Shown here: piece after piece, positions 1 to 4,627 of the stretch | Position numbering within the stretch: the stretch's first letter is position 1 | Layout of the letters: each line of letters starts with the position of its first letter | NCBI GenBank assembly: GCA_017963875.1 | Contig: JAGCTA010000260.1 | Span: 1 to 8,287 of the forward strand | DNA from: Victivallales bacterium | GTDB lineage: Bacteria > Verrucomicrobiota > Lentisphaeria > Oligosphaerales > Oligosphaeraceae | Reading direction: 5' to 3' | Length of the DNA stretch: 8,287 bases | Made by a program: the position numbers and the translations under genes | Notes under the pieces: model-generated | Database searches by the model: none | Seen by the model: only the letters and a program-made list of their open reading frames with translations | Told to the model about the DNA's origin: nothing

Positions 1-1654
1 GCTCCTGCTTAGGCGTCTGCTGCTCCTGCTTGTCCTGTTTGTCCGTTTGCACCTGTGTGCCTTGCTGGGGAGTCTGCTCTTTTTGAGTCGGCTGTTCTGT
101 TTTTGAGGATTGGTTTTCCTGCTTGGAACCATCTGCAACAGGCGTGGTTGAAGTTTCTATGGAAAGAGGTGTCGATTCAGCGGATAGAGGCTTATCGGAA
201 CCTGATTTCCTTGTGAGGATGCCAAATAAGATTATTCCTGAGGAAATCATTAGTACGAGAACGAGAACAGCAACGACAATAAGAATAGGAATGAGTTTGC
301 GAGAGCGGGTGGCAGTTGCAGGAATCGCCGCCGCAGGCATGTCCATCGTCTGTTCTGGCTGTTCCGCGTTTGCTTCACTCGTCGCTGACGAGGCAGGAAT
401 TTCTGACGCAGACTGCTGTTGTGGGGCAGGCGACTGCTGTGGTGTCGCAGGCATTGCCGTTGGCATTGTGACTTCTGGCAATTCCGTTGGCATTGGCTGC
501 TGCGGAGTATCGGCACTCTGCACTTGTGAAGGCTGCGGTGTCGCGGGCACTTCAGTATGCATCGTGGACTTCAACTGGAGGCGTGGCCGACTGCTGGCAG
601 GCACTGGCGTTTCCGAAGGCTGCTGAGGTGTCGCAGGCACCGCCGTCGGCATTGTCACTTGCGGCGGTTCTTCCAAGGATGCCGCTGTTGGCGTTGAATT
701 TGGTTTGGAAGAGGGTGCAGAAACCGCGTTGACCATGGTCGGGGCAGTGACAAAAGCCTCATCGTCATCATTGTTGTCAGTTGCAGTGTCTTTAGGAAGT
801 TTCAGCGCGTCAATGCGTCGAATCAATTCCGTTGGCGAGGCGATTCTCTTGGAAAGATCCTTTGCGAGCATGTCTGCCACAAGTTTGGCTACATCGGCAG
901 GAATGTCAGGTGCAAGAGATAAGACGCTTGGGGCAGGTTCGTCACTGATGACACTGACCAGGATTTCGACCGTGGAACTGCCTGAAAACGGACGGGTTCC
1001 CGTCAGCATTTCAAAAAGCACGACGCCAAGGCTGAAGATATCAGCGCGCGTATCGACGTGACTGGAGTCTTTGGCCTGTTCGGGGGACATGTATGAAGGC
1101 GTGCCGAATACAGCGGCTTCTTGAGTAAGGTTCGCTTCTTTGTCGCCGCTTGCCTTGGCGATGCCGAGGTCTGCCAATCTGACTTCGCCGTGGGCACCGA
1201 ACATAATATTGTCAGGCTTGATGTCGCGGTGGACCATGTTAAACTGCTGAGCGGCTTTGAGGGCGTCGGCGCACTGGCGGATGATGGAAAGGGCCTCGGA
1301 AAGAGGTATCCGCTTGTCCTGCTTGATGCGTTTGCGAAGGCTGACTCCTGGCACATAGTCCATAACAAGATAGTGCATGCCGCTACGCTCATTATAACCA
1401 GCATCATGGACGGCGATCAGATTCGGGTGGTGAATTCGCCCTGCAAGCCGCGCTTCGCGGATGAAACGGTCAACAAACTGCTTGTCTCGCTTCGCGATTT
1501 CGGGATAAAGGACCTTAAGAGCGAATTCAGAATCCAGAACACGGTGACGTACAAGATACACGGCACCCATGCCGCCATGACCGAGTTCGCGTTCAATGAC
1601 GAATTTTTCAAATTCATCGCCTGGGCGCAGCAGATTGTTGATTTGTTCGCTCAT
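1..1654 (-). CDS. Membrane-anchored Hanks-type serine/threonine protein kinase (3' end beyond window)
   Basis: The reading frame is open from ATG at 1654 to the left edge (551 codons, no stop), so the C-terminus is missing. The kinase domain covers roughly residues 18-280. I see a Gly-rich loop GHGGMG (25-30), the ATP-anchoring Lys in FALKVL (47), the alpha-C Glu in FIREA (67), the catalytic loop HRDIKPDN (142-149), a metal-binding DLG (162-164, where DFG is commoner), and GTPSYMSPEQ ending the activation segment (SPE 190-192). All catalytic residues are present, so it should be active. A Pro/Thr/Gln-rich linker (about 295-445) leads to basic residues RSRK and one hydrophobic helix (about 454-480). 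A Gln/Thr/Lys-rich tail follows, presumably outside the cytoplasm as in PknB-like receptors. The tail has no recognisable sensor domain so far. The gene starts 12 bases after the ATPase stop with no clear Shine-Dalgarno sequence, so translation may depend on coupling. The likely partner is the PP2C phosphatase two genes upstream. Confidence 0.94.
   Translation of the reverse strand, partial: MSEQINNLLRPGDEFEKFVIERELGHGGMGAVYLVRHRVLDSEFALKVLYPEIAKRDKQFVDRFIREARLAGRIHHPNLIAVHDAGYNERSGMHYLVMDYVPGVSLRKRIKQDKRIPLSEALSIIRQCADALKAAQQFNMVHRDIKPDNIMFGAHGEVRLADLGIAKASGDKEANLTQEAAVFGTPSYMSPEQAKDSSHVDTRADIFSLGVVLFEMLTGTRPFSGSSTVEILVSVISDEPAPSVLSLAPDIPADVAKLVADMLAKDLSKRIASPTELIRRIDALKLPKDTATDNNDDDEAFVTAPTMVNAVSAPSSKPNSTPTAASLEEPPQVTMPTAVPATPQQPSETPVPASSRPRLQLKSTMHTEVPATPQPSQVQSADTPQQPMPTELPEVTMPTAMPATPQQSPAPQQQSASEIPASSATSEANAEQPEQTMDMPAAAIPATATRSRKLIPILIVVAVLVLVLMISSGIILFGILTRKSGSDKPLSAESTPLSIETSTTPVADGSKQENQSSKTEQPTQKEQTPQQGTQVQTDKQDKQEQQTPKQE
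434..658 (-). repeat. Three copies of a 13-residue Thr/Pro motif in the kinase linker
   Basis: Within the kinase linker, the peptide VTMPTAVPATPQQ (620-658) recurs as STMHTEVPATPQP (530-568) and VTMPTAMPATPQQ (434-472). The copies are about 30 residues apart. At DNA level, on the plus strand, each shares ggtgtcgc(a/g)ggca. A more degenerate fourth version (TMDMPAAAIPATAT) precedes the membrane helix at about 310-350. The motif probably arose by internal duplication. Its Thr residues could be phosphorylation sites, which is inference only. Confidence 0.75.
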
Positions 1655-1666
1655 GAATATTGTCTA

Positions 1667-2407
1667 TCAAGCGTATGATGGAAGTTCAATGCCGAGAAGC
1701 GTAGCCTGTTCATAGAAACTGGGCCGTTCTTTAAGTATAAAATCGCCGTGGATTTTTCCATCGGAATCCAGACTCTGCGTCTGCCAGACCAGCAGGTCGC
1801 GTGTCTGATATTCACCGTTCCTCAGCGGGAGGACTTCGGAAATCGCCATGACTTTGCGGGAGCCGTCTGACAAACGCGCTGTGTGGACAACTGCGTCAAT
1901 GGCGGACGCGACCTGCGAGCGGAGCGCCATGAGGGGAATCTCCACACCAGAAAGGAGGGAGCAAGTCTCCAATCGGAAGAGACAATCCAACGGAGTGTTT
2001 GCATGGATGGTTGACATGGACCCTGCATGGCCCGTGTTGAGCGCCTGAAGCAAATCAAGTGCTTCGCCGCCTCGGATTTCGCCGATGACCAATCGGTCTG
2101 GGCGCAAGCGCAACGCAGATATGATGAGGTCGCGGATGGTGACTTCACCATTGCCGTTTTTGTCGGGTTTGCGTGTTTCAAAGCAGACGACATGTTCCTG
2201 CTGCAACTGCAATTCGCTTGCGTCCTCGATGACAAGGACTCGTTCATTTGCAGGGATGAAACTGGACAGTGCGTTGAGCACGGACGTTTTTCCCGAAGAC
2301 GTTCCACCAGAAACGATAACGTTTTTGTGCATTTTGACAAGCGCATTCAGGAGAAGCCTGGCATCTGGCGAAAGACTGCCATAGTTGAGCATCTTTTCAA
2401 TGGACAA
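1667..2407 (-). CDS. C-terminal ATPase core of CpaF/TadA-type protein (246 aa from TTG)
   Basis: This is the catalytic core of a secretion ATPase. Numbering from the TTG at 2407, Walker A GGTSSGKT is at 34-41, the Asp-box region VLVIEDASEL at 57-66, Walker B RLVIGEIRGGEA at 105-116, and the His box GHAGSMSTIHAN at 126-137. Every catalytic motif is intact, which argues that selection acted until recently or still acts. The TTG start is uncertain. It is preceded by the Shine-Dalgarno-like AAGAAGGA, but in the normal protein these bases simply encode Lys-Lys-Asp. An ATG five codons further on (2392) is another option. The C-terminus is full length for the family. The kinase gene starts 12 bases beyond its TGA stop. 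Confidence 0.65.
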   Translation of the reverse strand: MSIEKMLNYGSLSPDARLLLNALVKMHKNVIVSGGTSSGKTSVLNALSSFIPANERVLVIEDASELQLQQEHVVCFETRKPDKNGNGEVTIRDLIISALRLRPDRLVIGEIRGGEALDLLQALNTGHAGSMSTIHANTPLDCLFRLETCSLLSGVEIPLMALRSQVASAIDAVVHTARLSDGSRKVMAISEVLPLRNGEYQTRDLLVWQTQSLDSDGKIHGDFILKERPSFYEQATLLGIELPSYA

Positions 2408-2411
2408 TGTA

Positions 2412-2419
2412 TCCTTCTT
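2412..2419 (-). promoter_or_regulatory. Shine-Dalgarno-like AAGAAGGA before possible restart codon
   Basis: On the minus strand AAGAAGGA lies 3 bases after the internal TAA and 4 bases before TTG at 2407, in the same frame as the ATPase core. The arrangement would suit re-initiation by ribosomes that have just terminated. It may be accidental, because the same bases encode Lys-Lys-Asp of the uninterrupted protein. Confidence 0.4.
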
Positions 2420-2422
2420 GAA

Positions 2423-2740
2423 TTAGCGGATTGCGATGACTGTGCAGCAGCGCGCGAGCGGCGTTATGACTGCATGGACACGGCTGCCGTCTGGAAGACG
2501 GGCATCCAGCCGTGGAGTGTTGTCGTCAAGGATGCGCTGGACTGATTTGGCTATATTGGACGCCGCTGCGCGAAGGGCAGGTTCGCTCACGAAGTGCGCA
2601 TCGGTCTTTTCCAGTTTGCCATGTTTTTCGACATAGACTTGATTTGGACCGTTGATGAGAATTTCCGATACGTCATCGTCTTCGAGAAACGCCTTGACAG
2701 GCGCAAGAAAAAGCACGAGAAATGAATTAGTTTGTTCCAT
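2423..2740 (-). CDS. N-terminal part of CpaF/TadA-type ATPase (105 aa, ends at internal stop)
   Basis: The start is ATG at 2740, with AGGAAA about 6 bases upstream as ribosome binding site, overlapping the end of the phosphatase gene by 14 bases. The protein begins close to the segment FLEDDDVSEILINGPNQVYV (residues 19-38), which is the typical opening of the N-terminal domain of type II/IV secretion ATPases. It continues through LDARLPDGSRVHAVITPLA, the conserved region just before the nucleotide-binding core. Translation stops at TAA (2425-2423) immediately after VIAIR. Alone it lacks Walker A, Walker B and the His box, so it cannot hydrolyse ATP. It could function only with the downstream half, or is a truncated product. 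Confidence 0.7.
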   Translation of the reverse strand: MEQTNSFLVLFLAPVKAFLEDDDVSEILINGPNQVYVEKHGKLEKTDAHFVSEPALRAAASNIAKSVQRILDDNTPRLDARLPDGSRVHAVITPLARCCTVIAIR

Positions 2741-3566
2741 AGTCTTTCCTTTCTTCTGCGACTTTCAGAAGCAAGTCACTTTCTTCCCGTTCCCATTTGT
2801 CGATGTCAGCAGGGAGCGGCAGGGAATGTGCCGTCTTGATACAGACGGCGGTCAGATTATCAGGTGCGCCCTTTGCGTGGACGGCTTGTTTCAGTTGCTT
2901 GACAATGATCTCGGGCTGCATTGTAGCCGTGATGATTTGCGTCATCTCCTCTTCAGAGAGGATAGGGGAGATTCCATCCGAGCAGATGATGTAGATATCG
3001 TCTGGACAAATGGCGATGTCATTCCACTCGGGGACGAGATGGCCTGTTCCACCGATGACACGTGTGAGCGCCTTGGCGATTTTCGATGGTACCTGTGGCA
3101 ATCCCTTTTTGCGGATTTCCTCTCCTACGGAATGGTCCTGCGTCAGTTGGAACAGTTCGCCATTGCGGAAGCAGAAGATTCTGCTGTCTCCGACATGGCA
3201 CACAAGTGCCTGTTCAGCATTCCATGGGTTCAACAGCATCAGAACCACTGTGGAGCCCATGGAATTGAAATTGTTTTTCTGCATGTAATTGACGACCTTG
3301 GCGTTTGCCTTGTGAAGTGCCTGCTGAATCGCGTATTTGCGAGCGCCTGGAGAATCTTCCATGGATGCCATTCCAGCCTGTTTCAGGTTGTCGATGACCG
3401 TCGCAGAGGCGATTTCACCAGCCTCTCCCCCGCCCATGCCGTCCGCAACCACGAAAAGCCCTGCTTCAGGAAGGCTGAGGAATGAGTCTTCATTGTTTGT
3501 GCGCACCAAACCCATATCTGAAATGGCTGCAACTGTCACATAGTTATATGGAGCATCATTTGGCAT
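2727..3566 (-). CDS. PP2C-family (PPM) serine/threonine protein phosphatase
   Basis: A 279-residue cytoplasmic metal-dependent phosphatase that removes phosphate from Ser/Thr residues, close to the Stp/PrpC type. Nearly the whole protein is the catalytic domain, and its motifs come in order: RTNNEDSF (22-29), VVADGMGGGEAGE (39-51), the GST of NSMGST (101-106), VGDSR (125-129), LTRVIGG (167-173), CSDGI (195-199) and PDNLTAV (235-241). The metal-binding Asp residues 27, 42, 197 and 236 are all present. There is no signal peptide or membrane helix. I chose ATG at 3566 because AAGGTGA lies 8 bases upstream. A longer frame from TTG at 3608 exists but lacks such a site and would overlap the previous gene by 53 bases. 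The gene overlaps its predecessor by 11 bases and the ATPase gene by 14. Co-transcription with the kinase suggests an antagonistic pair. Confidence 0.95.
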   Translation of the reverse strand: MPNDAPYNYVTVAAISDMGLVRTNNEDSFLSLPEAGLFVVADGMGGGEAGEIASATVIDNLKQAGMASMEDSPGARKYAIQQALHKANAKVVNYMQKNNFNSMGSTVVLMLLNPWNAEQALVCHVGDSRIFCFRNGELFQLTQDHSVGEEIRKKGLPQVPSKIAKALTRVIGGTGHLVPEWNDIAICPDDIYIICSDGISPILSEEEMTQIITATMQPEIIVKQLKQAVHAKGAPDNLTAVCIKTAHSLPLPADIDKWEREESDLLLKVAEERKDYGTN

Positions 3567-3918
3567 CTTTGAATTCACCTTGTGAGAATCGCGTTCGGTC
3601 GGTATCAATTTTCCAGAGCATGACGATGATCCTGCTTTCGCCCTGTTCCCAGAGCATCAGGCAGGCTTCTTCCCTTTTTCCAATGGGAATGAAATGCTTT
3701 AGTATATATCCTTTTGTCTCGAATTTCGAGCGGACACGGATTTTTGCTGCAGAAAAAGGCAGTTGAAGTTCGATGGTCTGCTGCCATGAACCGCGTCCAG
3801 GCATGGCCCATTGCTTCGCGGGCGTCTGTCCAAGCATGGTGGATGGCGTTGCCATCGTCAATGGAAACATCATTGGCATGGCTGCAAGCAACATGGCGAT
3901 GGACAGTCTATTCGGCAT
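3556..3918 (-). CDS. Small exported protein of unknown family (120 aa)
   Basis: I do not recognise the family. The start is ATG at 3918, with GGGGAG very close upstream. An earlier in-frame start (4002) would put a long non-signal extension in front and overlap the TadE-like gene by 95 bases. From 3918 the product opens with a Met-rich signal-peptide-like segment (MPNRLSIAMLLAAMPMMFPLTMA, cleavage likely around residue 23). A mature part of about 97 residues follows, with alternating hydrophobic and charged stretches (TIELQLPFSAAKIRVRSKF; ACLMLWEQGESRIIVMLWKID) that look beta-rich. It has one Cys and no second membrane helix. It overlaps the genes on both sides by 11 bases, so it is very likely co-translated. 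The position right after the TadE-like gene suggests a periplasmic helper of the pilus system, which is inference from context only. Confidence 0.75.
   Translation of the reverse strand: MPNRLSIAMLLAAMPMMFPLTMATPSTMLGQTPAKQWAMPGRGSWQQTIELQLPFSAAKIRVRSKFETKGYILKHFIPIGKREEACLMLWEQGESRIIVMLWKIDTDRTRFSQGEFKDAK
3575..3581 (-). promoter_or_regulatory. Ribosome binding site of the phosphatase gene
   Basis: AAGGTGA on the minus strand, 8 bases before ATG at 3566, inside the end of the 120-aa gene. It decides the phosphatase start in favour of 3566 over the upstream TTG. Confidence 0.7.
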
Positions 3919-4627
3919 AACTCCCCAACTGCTGCTTGTAGGTGACATCATTGCCTGCGGGCGTTTCTGAGCCAAGAGTGTCCTCGGTGAAGAGCCAACC
4001 ATCGCCTATGACATTGCCCAGGATGGCCTCCCCAATGAGTTTTTTTGCATCGGCGGCGCGGTTGAAGCCCTTTTCGCCGCTTTGCGGTGTCCAGTTGCGC
4101 TGGATGACATGGTAGCGGCAGAGATTCGGACCTGGAAATTCGCCAGTGGCGGGGTCTGGGTAGAAGCGGTAGGAAACAGGCTGCTTGGTATATTTTTCGT
4201 CTCCGAAAACGGTACGCTGCAGGGAGAGGAGTTGATAGAGCATTTCAGGCAAGTGGTATTCGACGTCAATGCGCCCAGCATACACTGCGTTCCAGCGGTT
4301 GGCGAGAATCTGTCCGTTATGGCTTTGGTAGAGATTTGCGTACGAGGCAGGGGAATTGACGGAGCCTGGCATGAATCCATTGAAGACATTCTTGATATGT
4401 CCCGCTATTGCGCTTTCATTGTTGCCTAGCATCAGCCGATGGGTGCCTCCGACAGTGATGAACTGATCAAGCATGGCGATTTTGTTTTTCAGCATGACCA
4501 TGTCGCACATAAGAAGCATGCCGCCGAATAGCAGCAGATAGATAGGCGCGACGATGAGGAATTCCGTTAGAACGGAGCCCTGGTCGCTGCCTGTCATGAG
4601 CCTTTGGATGTTTCTGGCGAATTTCAT
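3908..4627 (-). CDS. tadE: TadE-like pseudopilin
   Basis: The product has 239 residues with one N-terminal membrane segment. After a short basic leader, residues 17-28 read GSVLTEFLIVAP, followed by hydrophobic residues to about 46. This matches the TadE pattern: a Gly at the likely prepilin-peptidase cut site, Glu at position +5 of the mature protein (Glu22), then a Pro within the helix (Pro28). TadE and TadF are known to be processed by the TadV peptidase and to assist Flp pilus assembly. The roughly 190-residue extracytoplasmic part is longer than in many TadE proteins and I see no further domain in it. The ATG overlaps the TGA of the 757-aa gene (TGATG) with no separate Shine-Dalgarno sequence, so translation probably depends on coupling. 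The gene ends with TAG. The symbol rests on motif and context, and TadF or TadG is not excluded. Confidence 0.75.
   Translation of the reverse strand: MKFARNIQRLMTGSDQGSVLTEFLIVAPIYLLLFGGMLLMCDMVMLKNKIAMLDQFITVGGTHRLMLGNNESAIAGHIKNVFNGFMPGSVNSPASYANLYQSHNGQILANRWNAVYAGRIDVEYHLPEMLYQLLSLQRTVFGDEKYTKQPVSYRFYPDPATGEFPGPNLCRYHVIQRNWTPQSGEKGFNRAADAKKLIGEAILGNVIGDGWLFTEDTLGSETPAGNDVTYKQQLGSYAE

Larger units (their letters stand above)
1667..2740 (-). pseudogene. cpaF: CpaF/TadA-family secretion ATPase interrupted by an in-frame TAA
   Basis: The two open frames 2740-2423 and 2407-1667 are in the same phase and together read as one CpaF/TadA-type ATPase of about 357 codons. That is the hexameric motor of Tad/Flp pilus systems. 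Only codon 106 (TAA at 2425-2423) separates them. The residues around it are VIAIR-stop-FKKD, where the family usually has an Arg-Lys-Phe stretch, so a Lys codon AAA changed to TAA by one base is the simplest explanation. Both sides otherwise look conserved, with no other disruption, so any inactivation would be recent, or the base is an error. Compared with usual CpaF proteins (about 400-500 aa) the extra N-terminal helical domain is missing. TAA, TAG and TGA all end other genes here, so a changed genetic code is unlikely. Whether it is a true pseudogene or a split gene cannot be decided from the sequence. Confidence 0.8.

Noticed and set aside
434..658. CRISPR-like direct repeats
   Set aside because: The repeated DNA is imperfect, in frame and encodes a protein motif, with no conserved palindromic repeat or unique spacers of equal length.
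1121..1678. Plus-strand frame of 185 codons over the kinase domain
   Set aside because: The minus strand here encodes all Hanks kinase motifs in order, so the plus frame is a shadow.
2423..2425. Stop-codon reassignment as explanation for the ATPase TAA
   Set aside because: TAA ends the phosphatase and 325-aa genes, TAG ends the TadE-like gene and TGA ends several others at sensible positions, so all three work as stops here.
2727..3608. Longer phosphatase start at TTG 3608
   Set aside because: No Shine-Dalgarno sequence, a 53-base overlap with the previous gene, and a well-placed AAGGTGA before ATG 3566.
3556..4002. Longer start (4002) for the 120-aa protein
   Set aside because: It would overlap the TadE-like gene by 95 bases and bury the signal peptide behind 28 polar residues.
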